Below, one piece after another: positions 41,252-49,881 of a stretch of 64,000 nt of DNA. Positions within the stretch are counted from its first letter, which is position 1, and each line of letters starts with the position of its first letter. Where the stretch lies: positions 1-64,000 of the forward strand of contig NZ_BMNS01000006.1 in the NCBI RefSeq assembly GCF_014646675.1, given 5' to 3'. Source of the DNA: Lutibacter litoralis (GTDB taxonomy: Bacteria > Bacteroidota > Bacteroidia > Flavobacteriales > Flavobacteriaceae). The notes under the pieces are model-generated. The model worked only from the letters and a program-made list of their open reading frames with translations. It was not told the DNA's origin and ran no database searches. A program made the position numbers and the translations under genes.

Positions 41252-43678
41252 ATGAAAATATCATACAATTGGTTGAAACAGTTTTTAAAGGTTGATTGGG
41301 AAGCTGAAAAAACAGGAGAATTGTTAACCGATTTAGGACTTGAAGTAGAGGGTCTTGAAACTGTAGAATCTATTAAAGGAAGTTTAGAAGGCATTGTAAT
41401 TGGTAAAGTTTTAACATGCGTGCAACACCCTAACGCAGACAGATTAAAAATTACAATTGTAGATTTAGGAAATGGTGAACCAGTACAAATAGTTTGTGGA
41501 GCACCAAATGTAGCTGCTGGTCAAACTGTGCCGGTTGCAACCATTGGAACAATGTTGTATGATGCTAATGGTGAAGGTTTTAAAATTAAAAAAGGTAAAA
41601 TTAGAGGAGAAGAAAGTCACGGAATGATTTGCGCCGAAGATGAATTAGGTTTAGGAAGCAGTCACGATGGGATTATGGTTTTGGACGAAACTTTAAAAGC
41701 TGGTACTCCAGCTGCTACAGTTTTTAATATTGAAAAAGATGAGGTTTTTGAAATTGGTTTAACACCAAATAGGGCAGATGCCATGAGCCATTATGGAACT
41801 GCACGTGATTTACGCGCAGGGCTTATTCAAAAAGGGATATCTTTAGAATTAATTTCTCCTTCGGTAAGCGATTTTCATGTAGATGATAGAACTTTAAAAT
41901 TTGATGTAATAGTTGAAGATGAAGAAAAAGCGCCAAGATATGCGGGTGTTACTATTTCAGATATTACAGTTAAAGATTCGCCAGATTGGCTTCAAAATAG
42001 ATTAAAAGCGATAGGATTAACTCCAATAAATAATATTGTTGATGTTACTAATTATGTGCTGCACGAATTAGGTCAGCCATTGCATGCTTTTGATGCTTCA
42101 AAAGTAAAAGGAAATAAAATTATTGTAAAAACCTTACCTACAGGAACAAAATTTACAACCTTAGACGAAGTTGAACGCGAATTGCACGAGGAAGATTTAA
42201 TGATCTGTAATGGAAATGAAGAACCAATGTGTATTGCAGGTGTTTTTGGAGGCTTAAATTCTGGAGTTACGGAAAATACAACTTCAATATTTTTAGAAAG
42301 TGCTTATTTTAATCCAATTACAATTAGAAAAACTGCTAAAAGACATGCCTTAAATACCGATGCGTCTTTTAGATTTGAAAGAGGAATCGACCCTTCAATT
42401 ACAAAATATGCCTTAAGACGTGCTGCTAATTTAATTTTAGAAGTTGCAGGCGGAAAAGTTTCATCTGAAATTGCAGAGTTTTATCCTGTAAAATTTGAAG
42501 ATTTTCAGGTGTTCTTGTCTTATCAAAAAATGAACCGTTTAATTGGAGCTGAAATTCCAAAAGAAACCGTAAAAAATATTTTAGCTTCGTTAGATATTAA
42601 GTTCAATAGCGTAACCGAAGGAGGTATTGGTTTAACAATTCCTGCGTACCGTGTAGATGTTACTAGAGAAGCCGATGTTATTGAAGAAATTTTACGTGTT
42701 TATGGTTATAACAATGTAGAATTTTCGCACAAATTAAATACTTCAATTTCTTTTTCTGAATTTGATGATGTAAAAATAGAAAACGTTATTTCTAACCAAT
42801 TAGTTGCTCAAGGTTTTAATGAAACTATGGCAAATTCTTTAACAAAGTCAGACTATGTTTCATTGTCTGAAATGTTAAATGAAGAGCATAATGTAGTGAT
42901 GTTAAATCCCCTAAGCAACGATTTAAATGTGATGCGTCAGTCGTTGTTATTTAGTGGATTAGAATCTGTTGTTTATAATATCAACCGAAAAAACAATGCT
43001 TTAAAATTCTTCGAGTTTGGAAAAACATACCATAAGTTTGAAAGCGGTTATGCTGAACAAAAGCATTTAACCTTATTTGTTTCTGGAGCAAGAGCAAAAG
43101 AACGTTGGAATGTTGTTCAAAAAAAATCTGATTTCTTTTATTTAAAAGGAATTGTAACTGCATTGTTACAACGTTTAGGAATTGATAAGTTTAAAACAAT
43201 ACCTACAAAAAACGATGTTTTCTCCGAAGGAATTACCTTAAGTTTAGGAAAGATTAAATTGGTAGATTTAGGTGTAGTAAAGCGAGCTATAAATAAAGAA
43301 TTTGGAATAAAACAAGAAGTATTATTTGCAGATTTTAATTGGGAGAATATCTTAAAAGTTGGTGGAAAATCATCTATTAATGTTTCTAATTTACCTAAAT
43401 TTCCAGCAGTAAAACGGGACTTTTCTTTGTTGCTAGACAAAGAAGTTACTTTTAACGAACTTTATAATTTAGCGTTTCAAGCAGAAAAGAAGTTACTAAA
43501 ACAAGTTGATTTGTTTGATGTTTATGAAGGTGATAAATTAGAGGAAGGAAAAAAATCGTACGCAGTTAGTTTTTTATTACAAGATGAAAACAAAACCTTA
43601 AACGATAAGCAAATAGACAAGGTTATGCAGAAATTGCAACAAACATTTGAAAAAAATGTGGGTGCAACATTACGCTAA
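41252..43678 (+). CDS. pheT: Phenylalanyl-tRNA synthetase beta subunit
   Basis: 808 residues with the normal bacterial domain order: N-terminal tRNA-binding EMAP-like domain (VGKVLTCVQHPNADRL and VCGAPNV, ~40-150), B3/B4 editing domain (~210-390), B5 domain, catalytic-like core and C-terminal FDX-ACB anticodon-binding domain (FPAVKRDFSLLLDKEV to the end). It pairs with PheS, encoded elsewhere, to charge tRNA-Phe. A terminator follows. Confidence 0.96.
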   Translation: MKISYNWLKQFLKVDWEAEKTGELLTDLGLEVEGLETVESIKGSLEGIVIGKVLTCVQHPNADRLKITIVDLGNGEPVQIVCGAPNVAAGQTVPVATIGTMLYDANGEGFKIKKGKIRGEESHGMICAEDELGLGSSHDGIMVLDETLKAGTPAATVFNIEKDEVFEIGLTPNRADAMSHYGTARDLRAGLIQKGISLELISPSVSDFHVDDRTLKFDVIVEDEEKAPRYAGVTISDITVKDSPDWLQNRLKAIGLTPINNIVDVTNYVLHELGQPLHAFDASKVKGNKIIVKTLPTGTKFTTLDEVERELHEEDLMICNGNEEPMCIAGVFGGLNSGVTENTTSIFLESAYFNPITIRKTAKRHALNTDASFRFERGIDPSITKYALRRAANLILEVAGGKVSSEIAEFYPVKFEDFQVFLSYQKMNRLIGAEIPKETVKNILASLDIKFNSVTEGGIGLTIPAYRVDVTREADVIEEILRVYGYNNVEFSHKLNTSISFSEFDDVKIENVISNQLVAQGFNETMANSLTKSDYVSLSEMLNEEHNVVMLNPLSNDLNVMRQSLLFSGLESVVYNINRKNNALKFFEFGKTYHKFESGYAEQKHLTLFVSGARAKERWNVVQKKSDFFYLKGIVTALLQRLGIDKFKTIPTKNDVFSEGITLSLGKIKLVDLGVVKRAINKEFGIKQEVLFADFNWENILKVGGKSSINVSNLPKFPAVKRDFSLLLDKEVTFNELYNLAFQAEKKLLKQVDLFDVYEGDKLEEGKKSYAVSFLLQDENKTLNDKQIDKVMQKLQQTFEKNVGATLR

Positions 43679-43722
43679 ATATAAGTGTACCGCAAAATCT
43701 TAACATACTATAAAACAAACTT

Positions 43723-43755
43723 CAAAAACTCTTTAAAAAGAGTTTTTGTTTTTTA
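43723..43755 (+). terminator. Terminator of pheT
   Basis: CAAAAACTCTTT / AAAGAGTTTTTG (43723-43734 with 43737-43748), followed by a T run. Confidence 0.85.
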
Positions 43756-44263
43756 AAAGTGTTTTAAAAACGGTACTGGTTTTTTATTCATAAATAATTG
43801 CATAGAATGCTTAAAACCATATTTAATTTTTACCAATATAAAAGCTTTTAAAAGCATACTTTATAAAGCTATATTAGTTTTTTTTGTAAAAAATACCAGT
43901 ATTTTTAATGTTGTTTATAGTATAGATTATAAAATGTATAGTATAGATGACAACGTTTATACGTATAGATATACAACATTTATAGTATAAATAATTGGCA
44001 AGGGTATAATTATACTATTAAAGCATATTTTTGTTCACTTATTACTGCAAAAAATATAAAATTAATAAGTATAAAAATGACTATTTGAAAAGAAACCAGC
44101 GCTTTATAAAATTACAATAGTTGTGTTAATATTAGATTAAATTTTTTATATTTGAATGTTACTCCAAAATGCTATGGATTTTACAATAAATATTTTAAAC
44201 TTTTATACACCTCATCCCGATAATTTTTTGGGGATAAACGTATGTAATATGATTTTATAACAA

Positions 44264-44278
44264 GTTGTAGCTAATATT
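44264..44278 (+). repeat. Left arm of inverted repeat flanking the synthetase gene
   Basis: GTTGTAGCTAATATT, 28 nt before the ATG. The reverse complement of 45603-45617 is GTTGTAGCTAGTATT, a 14/15 match. See the right arm. Confidence 0.6.
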
Positions 44279-44305
44279 AAAAATACTATGAAAATTATTG
44301 AATAA

Positions 44306-45610
44306 ATGAACAAAACATTGAAAACCAATGGAGATATAAATAGACTCGGAGATAAAATTAGACTTGAATTCCCAGAAATAAAGGATACCACAAAAGAACA
44401 AATTCAAGAGCACAGAATATCATTTAAAGACTCAACAAATACCACATTTAATTCTTTATGTTCCTTAAGCAAGAGAGTAAATAAAAACGCTATTATAACT
44501 TACCGAATAAAGAGGATTGAAACTATAATTGGTAAATTGAATAGAGAGAAAAAAACGAAAGAAAAACAACTATTTGCTAGAATGTGGGATATCTCAGGAT
44601 GTCGGTGTATAGTTGACAATGATAGAGAAGTTTATAAATTAGAAAAACTTATTTCAAAAATATTTATTGTTAGAAAACGAAAAGATTACATTAAAACTCC
44701 GAAAGAAAACGGTTATAAATCTCTTCATCTATACATACAAGTTCCAAATGATAATAAAGTTATAGAAGTACAATTAAGGAATAGACTTGACCATAATTGG
44801 GCTACTCTTGTTGAGATTACAGATTTAATATTTGATTCCCAATTGAAAGAAATAGGAAAGGATAAAAAGCTTGAGAAATTTTTATTTTTACTATCTAAAA
44901 GAAAATCATTAGTTTTTGATGATAAAAAATATATTGCTAAAACCTTAAGAGAATATCAATATATTGAAAACTTAAGTAAAGTATTTACGAGAAACTATTT
45001 AAAAGTAAGAAATAGATGGCTTGAATTGGAAATGAAATACTCCCATAAATTCTTTTTAATAGAAACCAAAAAAAATGAAATTCCAATTATTAATTCTTTT
45101 AATGGATTCAACACCGCTGAAAAAGAATATTTTAAGCGATACTTAAGTAATCACAATTCGAATATAGTTTTAACCCATTTAACTAAACCAAGTTACAAAA
45201 ATATAAGCAGTGCGTATTCAAATTACATCTTAACCGTTCATAGTGTTTTGGATGATATAACTATAATTTTAAGAGAATTAATTATTGAATCAATTAAAGA
45301 AAAAAAGTATTTTTCCTTTTTAAAATACTATAATTTACATTTATCAATTCTTTACAATCATATAAATAATTTAAACACGGAAATATTAGTTTCTAACGCT
45401 GCAGGAAATAATAAAAATGGAAATCTTTTAAAACAAAAAGAATGGAAAAATGATATTCAAAAGCAAAAGGAAAAAATTGATAAAAATGAGAGGAAATTAT
45501 ATCTAGATGCCAATAAACACAAAGTTAAATATAAAATGACTGAAATATTTTTAAATCTATCTCTAAAAACTATAATTAGATTGAATAAAAGAAGATTAAA
45601 AAAATACTAG
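44306..45610 (+). CDS. RelA/SpoT-domain nucleotide pyrophosphotransferase with long C-terminal extension
   Basis: 434 residues. The synthetase domain occupies ~64-172 with the full set of family motifs: YRIKRIETIIGKL (R67, K69), MWDISGCRCIV (D95, G98, R100), YIKTPKENGYKSLH (Y136, K138, S139, H141) and IEVQLRNRLDHNWATLVE (E154, Q156, H163, W165). There is no HD hydrolase, TGS or ACT domain, so it is a synthetase-only enzyme. The remaining ~260 residues are helical and Lys-rich and I do not recognise them. At 434 residues it is longer than RelP/RelQ and than most toxic small alarmone synthetases. It is AT-rich and sits in the accessory island. A defence or toxin role is possible, but no adjacent antitoxin ORF is seen. 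Confidence 0.82.
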   Translation: MNKTLKTNGDINRLGDKIRLEFPEIKDTTKEQIQEHRISFKDSTNTTFNSLCSLSKRVNKNAIITYRIKRIETIIGKLNREKKTKEKQLFARMWDISGCRCIVDNDREVYKLEKLISKIFIVRKRKDYIKTPKENGYKSLHLYIQVPNDNKVIEVQLRNRLDHNWATLVEITDLIFDSQLKEIGKDKKLEKFLFLLSKRKSLVFDDKKYIAKTLREYQYIENLSKVFTRNYLKVRNRWLELEMKYSHKFFLIETKKNEIPIINSFNGFNTAEKEYFKRYLSNHNSNIVLTHLTKPSYKNISSAYSNYILTVHSVLDDITIILRELIIESIKEKKYFSFLKYYNLHLSILYNHINNLNTEILVSNAAGNNKNGNLLKQKEWKNDIQKQKEKIDKNERKLYLDANKHKVKYKMTEIFLNLSLKTIIRLNKRRLKKY

Positions 45611-45617
45611 CTACAAC
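45603..45617 (-). repeat. Right arm of inverted repeat flanking the synthetase gene
   Basis: AATACTAGCTACAAC overlaps the stop codon of the synthetase gene and is the inverted copy (14/15) of 44264-44278. An analogous but different pair flanks the DsbD-like gene. Confidence 0.6.
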
Positions 45618-45844
45618 AATGCATAACCAAAATTGTTGCATTTAGTAGAATAGAATGTTTCTTAATACTAATTTTATTAGTTTTATAAAACGAAAAATTG
45701 CGATAACCAAAACACAACTTTGGTTATTCTAAACCGTTGGCAAACTTATTGACCCGTCCTGAAATAAGGCTACATAATTTTAAAAATTATGTATAGAAAT
45801 GACAAAGTAATTAGACGGTATTTAGAACCTTTTAAGCTGAAAAA
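45611..45844. other. Hairpin-rich spacer between synthetase and alkB-like genes
   Basis: The spacer contains hairpins AATGCA/TGCATT (45619-45642) and ATAACCAAA/TTTGGTTAT (45703-45727), and ATAACCAAAA occurs twice (from 45623 and 45703). It ends in AAACCGTTGGCAAAC. Paired stems bounded by short ACAAC and CGTTGG-like ends resemble a recombination site, but this is only suggestive. Confidence 0.4.
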
Positions 45845-46429
45845 ATGAAATTAGATTTAAACTGTAAGGCTGAGTATTTTGATTCATTTATGAATATTTC
45901 TGAATCTATTGAATTGTACAATGAATTATTGACATACAATAAACTTACCAGCAAGTTTACTTTGGAAATGGCAAATGGAGAACGGTATCAGGAAAATTAT
46001 GGCAAGATGATGTTCATTGACAGAAACTTAATTCAAGAAAAGAGATTTCCAGAATCAATATGGGGACCAAACCAAATATGGTCGGATAAAATGACATTAG
46101 TAAAAGATCGTATAGAAAGTTTTACAGGACATAAATTTGAAACTTGTGTTTGCATCTACTATCCCGATGGAAATACCGGTATTGATTATCATTCTGACCA
46201 AGTTGCATTTGGCGATACTACTAATATTGCGTCAGTAAGTATTGGTGAGGAAAGAATATTCCATTTGAGAGAAAAACGAACCAAGAAAGTACATGAAATC
46301 CTATTAAAAAATGGCAGTTTATTAATTATGGGAGAGGGGTGCCAGGATCGATATGAACATGCCTTACCGCTAGATTTAAATTGTAAAAAACCAAGAATTA
46401 ATTTAACTTTTAGGAAATATGGATTCTAA
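45845..46429 (+). CDS. AlkB-like 2OG-Fe(II) dioxygenase
   Basis: 194 residues, matching the short AlkB homologues that oxidatively demethylate 1meA and 3meC in DNA or RNA. Iron ligands H116 and D118 (IDYHSDQ) and H172 (RYEHALP), and the 2OG-binding R184 and R190 (RINLTFR), are all present. It sits alone in the accessory island rather than in an ada operon. Confidence 0.9.
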   Translation: MKLDLNCKAEYFDSFMNISESIELYNELLTYNKLTSKFTLEMANGERYQENYGKMMFIDRNLIQEKRFPESIWGPNQIWSDKMTLVKDRIESFTGHKFETCVCIYYPDGNTGIDYHSDQVAFGDTTNIASVSIGEERIFHLREKRTKKVHEILLKNGSLLIMGEGCQDRYEHALPLDLNCKKPRINLTFRKYGF

Positions 46430-46701
46430 AATTGATTTCTATAGCAATTTTGTATAAGAAAATTTTGGAGGTAAGTATAAATTTTGAATGATTGAATACG
46501 CCCCAAAAAAACACATATAAAAAATGCTCCAGATTTGACTATCTTAGAGTTCTGCCCTATTTTTAACAATCAGTCACGACTGAAAAAATTGTGCACAAAA
46601 AGACGGACTTTTCATATACTAGAATGTCGTGTGTAATACGAAAACAGATTTTAACATAAATTGAGAAATTAGAATACAATTATAGAATTACCCAAAATTG
46701 A

Positions 46702-47139
46702 ATGAAAAAGACACTTACTTTATTACTCTTAATAACAACGATTAGTTATTCTCAGATCCTTGAACCTGTAAAATGGACAACCGAAGCAAAAAAAATATCA
46801 GATACTGAATACGATTTGATAATTAACGCAACGATTGAAAAAAATTATCATTTATACTCTCAAAATGTGCCAGATGATGGACCTCTTCCAACTATTTTTA
46901 TATTTGAAAAAAGTAATAATTATGAATTGATTGGAAGTACAACTGAGGAAAAAGGACACACGATTTATGACCCAGTTTTTAAATTAAAAATTAAGTATTT
47001 TGATACTAAAACTACATTTAAACAGAGAATTAAACTGAATAATAAGAATCGTTTCAAAATAATTGGAGAAATTGAGTTTATGACTTGTAATGATTCTAAC
47101 TGTGTTCCTGGATATGGAGATATTGAATTTGAAATTTGA
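46702..47139 (+). CDS. Orphan DsbD N-terminal (alpha) domain protein
   Basis: 145 residues: a signal peptide (LLLLITTISYSQ), then a full DsbD-alpha immunoglobulin-like domain (WTTEAKKISDTEYDLIINATI, YHLYSQNVPDDGPLPT, DPVFKLKIKYFDTKTTFKQRI) ending with FMTCNDSNC (C129, C134), where the family carries its redox pair. Normally this domain is followed by eight TMs and a thioredoxin domain. Here a stop follows at once and no such sequence lies downstream. It is either a free-standing periplasmic domain or a translocated fragment. Confidence 0.75.
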   Translation: MKKTLTLLLLITTISYSQILEPVKWTTEAKKISDTEYDLIINATIEKNYHLYSQNVPDDGPLPTIFIFEKSNNYELIGSTTEEKGHTIYDPVFKLKIKYFDTKTTFKQRIKLNNKNRFKIIGEIEFMTCNDSNCVPGYGDIEFEI

Positions 47140-47223
47140 GTAGATTGAGAAAGTAAAACTTAAAATACTACACACAATACCTCATAAAACTTATGCTTAT
47201 ATTTAAACTAAATACAAACTGAC

Positions 47224-47409
47224 AAACATCCATTTGAAAGCATTCACCCTTTTTATGATGGGAATGGAAGAACTGGCAGATTATTAAATATATTATATTT
47301 GATAATCAATGAATTATTAGATATCCCAATACTTTATTTAAGTTCATATATTAATGAGAATAAATGTGAATATTATAGATTATTGAATACTGTTAATACG
47401 ACTGATTAA
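47224..47409 (+). pseudogene. Fic domain fragment
   Basis: An open frame without a start codon encodes [19 protein letters not shown] followed by [21 protein letters not shown] and YYRLLNTV. The active-site motif [12 protein letters not shown] of Fic AMP-transferases is intact. The N-terminal half and the C-terminus after YYRLL are missing, ending in TAA at 47407. It begins shortly after the DsbD-like gene, so the region has been rearranged. It is almost certainly non-functional. Confidence 0.85.
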
Positions 47410-47565
47410 TGGGAAGAGTAACTATTTATATAAACTCGAAACTAATTGATATCCTAAAAAACCACTAACCACAACAAATAACTGAGTTAAAAAATAAGTA
47501 AATTCTTCATTATTTTTTCGACATTATAATTTAAGATCTATTATAATTTTTAATAGACTTTTTTG

Positions 47566-48167
47566 TTAATATTTACTTTTTCCTTTCAATACAACTCGCT
47601 CATAAATTTCTCTACAGCGCTTATAGTATCTACAGGCTGAAAAACGACATAAGAATAATAAGTTTCTCATTTTTTGATTGCCCATTTTACCAATCCTACT
47701 TTTTCCTCTAACACTTCTGCCTGAATGTCTGATTGTTGGGGATATAATCTCATAAATACACAACTGTTTTGAATTTTCCAACCGATTAAATCCATCAGTC
47801 ATTACTATAAGCATTATAGCTGTTTTGTTACCCATTATTGGAATGCTTTTCAATAAAGTCAATTGCTTTTGTTGATAATCTTTAACTAATGAATTCAAAC
47901 GATCTTCTAATAAACCTATTTCCTTTTTAATTGATTTTAAAGAACGATTTAAGGAACGATACACCACTTTAGAAGAGATTTCTAAGGTTTTTTCGCCGTA
48001 TATTTTATTCTTTATAGCGGTGCTTTGTTTGAAGTAAATATCAATCTAATTAATTGAAGACATGCCGCTTGGCTTTCATCCTTAGCTTTGTGTAAAGGCA
48101 CTTCATTGAACTGAGTATAGTGACAAATAGCTTTTACATCTGATAAGAAAGTAGGTGAAAAAATTGG
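47566..48167 (-). pseudogene. Decayed IS110-family transposase
   Basis: The main frame (47566-48045) encodes the C-terminal Transposase_20 domain: LLKSIPIMGNKTAIMLIVMTDGF, KQLCIYEIISPTIRHSGRSVRGKSRIGKMGNQKMRNLLFL and CREIYERVVLKGKSKY. It then stops where intact proteins continue. A second frame (48012-48167) encodes the preceding part (FLSDVKAICHYTQFNEVPLH, then KAKDESQAACLQLIRLI), so there is a frameshift near 48040. The N-terminal DEDD catalytic domain is absent. Confidence 0.85.
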
Positions 48168-48230
48168 CTATGTTAAATATTAGTATAATACTTGCAGAGA
48201 AATTAATAATGTAAAAAATACACTAATATT

Positions 48231-49076
48231 ATGTCAAAATTGTTTTTAGCATTAACATTTTTAATCATGCCTTTTGTTTTATTTTCAAAAAACACTAATA
48301 AAGCTGACACTATTCAAGAGCCTTTATTCAAGCCGTTTATTGAAAGGTATATACTTGACGAAATAAAAAGTTTAAGGCAGGAAAATCTGAGTTTGAGAGC
48401 TCAAGTCACAAAACAAATTTCTGAAGCTAAATTAGAGTCATCAGACAGAGCAATAGAATATACAACAAGTACAATAAATAATATATTTTATATTATTACT
48501 GCAGCAGCTTCTTTGCTTGTGCTTTTAGGTTGGCGCTCGCTAAACGATATCAAAAAAAGCTTAAAAATTGATATGTCAAAAAAGATACAGACGCTTACTC
48601 TAGATTATGAAAAACGTTTACAGCAAATTGAGGTGAAGATGACCGAACGTTCAAAAGTAATAATAGAAACCCAACAAAATATAACAGAAACAAATTCGAT
48701 ACACTCCTTATGGTTGCGTGCTGGTCTAGAAAAAAGTGACGAGGATAAAATATTAATATATGATGAGATACTAAACATAAAACCGAATGATATTGAAGCA
48801 ATGACCTATAAGGCTGATACACTTTTAGAAATAGGAGAAGTACGCTGGGCATTAAATCTTTCAAATAGTGCTATTGAGCATGATGATGAGTACGCCTTGG
48901 CATACTGGCAAAGAGCTTGTGCTTATGCAAAACTGGATAAGCAAGATGAAGCTTTAAAAGATATAAAAACGGCACTTGAACTGTCTGACACCCTTCAAGA
49001 CGAACTGCATAATGAAAAACATTTTGAAAATTTGCATAATAATAAATTATTTAAATTATTAATTTCTCATTCATAA
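48231..49076 (+). CDS. TPR membrane protein
   Basis: 281 residues: a signal peptide (LFLALTFLIMPFVLFS), a short coiled coil (~40-70), one TM at ~84-101 (NIFYIITAAASLLVLLGW), a second coiled coil (~105-150), and two to three TPR units (~170-270, e.g. ALNLSNSAIEHDDEYALAYWQRACAYAKLDK-like). With this layout the TPRs are probably cytoplasmic. No enzymatic domain is seen. It stands alone, bordered by the IS110 remnant. Function unknown. Confidence 0.8.
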   Translation: MSKLFLALTFLIMPFVLFSKNTNKADTIQEPLFKPFIERYILDEIKSLRQENLSLRAQVTKQISEAKLESSDRAIEYTTSTINNIFYIITAAASLLVLLGWRSLNDIKKSLKIDMSKKIQTLTLDYEKRLQQIEVKMTERSKVIIETQQNITETNSIHSLWLRAGLEKSDEDKILIYDEILNIKPNDIEAMTYKADTLLEIGEVRWALNLSNSAIEHDDEYALAYWQRACAYAKLDKQDEALKDIKTALELSDTLQDELHNEKHFENLHNNKLFKLLISHS

Positions 49077-49240
49077 TTATAAGTACATTGAAACGGTTTT
49101 AAATTTTTAAGAAACTACTAAAACTTCCATTCTTAAATGATTCTAAAATCTGAATTATTTTATCTAAATAGATATAAGTCGATATCTTAATTGAAAAAAG
49201 ACATTAAAGTGTACATAAAATATTATAATAATGAAAGAAT

Positions 49241-49276
49241 AGAATGAGCCCGATTGAATATCGAGCTCATTCTTAT
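49241..49276. terminator. Bidirectional hairpin terminator
   Basis: AGAATGAGC (49241-49249) pairs with GCTCATTCT (49264-49272) and the stem continues as CGAT/ATCG after one mismatch. It lies between the TPR gene and a leftward small ORF, so it can terminate either. Confidence 0.75.
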
Positions 49277-49297
49277 TAAAATTAATTATAAATTTGT

Positions 49298-49420
49298 CTA
49301 GTCTTTTGGGTGAACTTCATTTTCTATTCGTTTTATATTTGCTAACTTAGTTCCAAACAACACAGCTAAATCATATATTAACTTTAATAATTTGAAAGTC
49401 AATATGTAAAATGAACGCAT
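49298..49420 (-). CDS. Possible small protein, 40 aa
   Basis: ATG at 49420, TAG at 49298. The peptide begins MRSFYILTFKLLKLIYDLAV and continues LFGTKLANIKRIENEVHPKD. A TATTTTGCA promoter-like sequence lies directly before the ATG, and a terminator hairpin follows the stop. I do not recognise it. It could also be the C-terminal remnant of a larger gene. Confidence 0.35.
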   Translation of the reverse strand: MRSFYILTFKLLKLIYDLAVLFGTKLANIKRIENEVHPKD

Positions 49421-49500
49421 TGCAAAATAAAATTTTAACTTGAGCTATTTTTTAGGGCAGAACATATATAACAGAAGACTTAAAAAGAAATTAATAACAA

Positions 49501-49827
49501 ATGAATTGGATACTATTAATAATTGCCGGACTATTTGAAGTGGCTTTTGCAGCTTGTCTTGGAAAAGCAAAAGAATCAACAGGAGTTGAAACAACTTATT
49601 GGTTTATTGGATTTTTGATTTGTTTAGGAATAAGTATGTTGCTGCTTGTAAAAGCAACTCAAGAACTACCAATAGGAACTGCCTATGCGGTTTGGACAGG
49701 AATTGGTGCTGTAGGAACAGTTTTGGTTGGAATTCTGGTTTTTAAAGAACCCGCAACATTTTGGAGACTATTTTTTATTACAACATTAATTACCTCAATT
49801 ATTGGACTGAAAGTAGTTACACATTAA
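49501..49827 (+). CDS. SMR-family transporter (SugE/Gdx-like)
   Basis: A 108-residue, four-TM small multidrug resistance protein. The essential Glu13 is in LLIIAGLFEVAFAACLGKA, and the G-x-AY-AVW-G-GAVGT motif of TM3 is intact (LPIGTAYAVWTGIGAVGT). The FEVxFA/AxxLGK N-terminus and length fit the SugE/guanidinium-exporter branch better than EmrE. It would export guanidinium or related cations with proton exchange. No ykkC riboswitch-like element was recognised upstream. Confidence 0.88.
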   Translation: MNWILLIIAGLFEVAFAACLGKAKESTGVETTYWFIGFLICLGISMLLLVKATQELPIGTAYAVWTGIGAVGTVLVGILVFKEPATFWRLFFITTLITSIIGLKVVTH

Positions 49828-49881
49828 TCGAACGTAGAAAATAAAAACACAAAATTTACAGTCTTAAAAGACAACCTAGTC

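Larger units (their letters stand above)
43679..44305. other. 627-nt non-coding left margin of the accessory island
   Basis: After the pheT terminator no ORF longer than about 28 codons is convincing. The region holds three copies of TATAGTATA (43916-43924, 43937-43945, 43981-43989), the palindrome TATACGTATA (43958-43967), a small hairpin AAAAATAC/GTATTTTT (43889-43906), and near its right end the left arm of an inverted repeat that flanks the synthetase gene. Confidence 0.6.

Noticed and set aside
43679-44305. Looked for an antitoxin gene upstream of the RelA/SpoT-type synthetase.
   Set aside because: The longest plausible ATG frame is about 28 codons with no supporting features. The downstream neighbour is a complete AlkB enzyme, so no antitoxin is claimed.
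45611-45760. Considered calling a true integron attC site.
   Set aside because: Core sites do not match RYYYAAC/GTTRRRY well and no integrase is present. It is kept only as a hypothesis in the findings.
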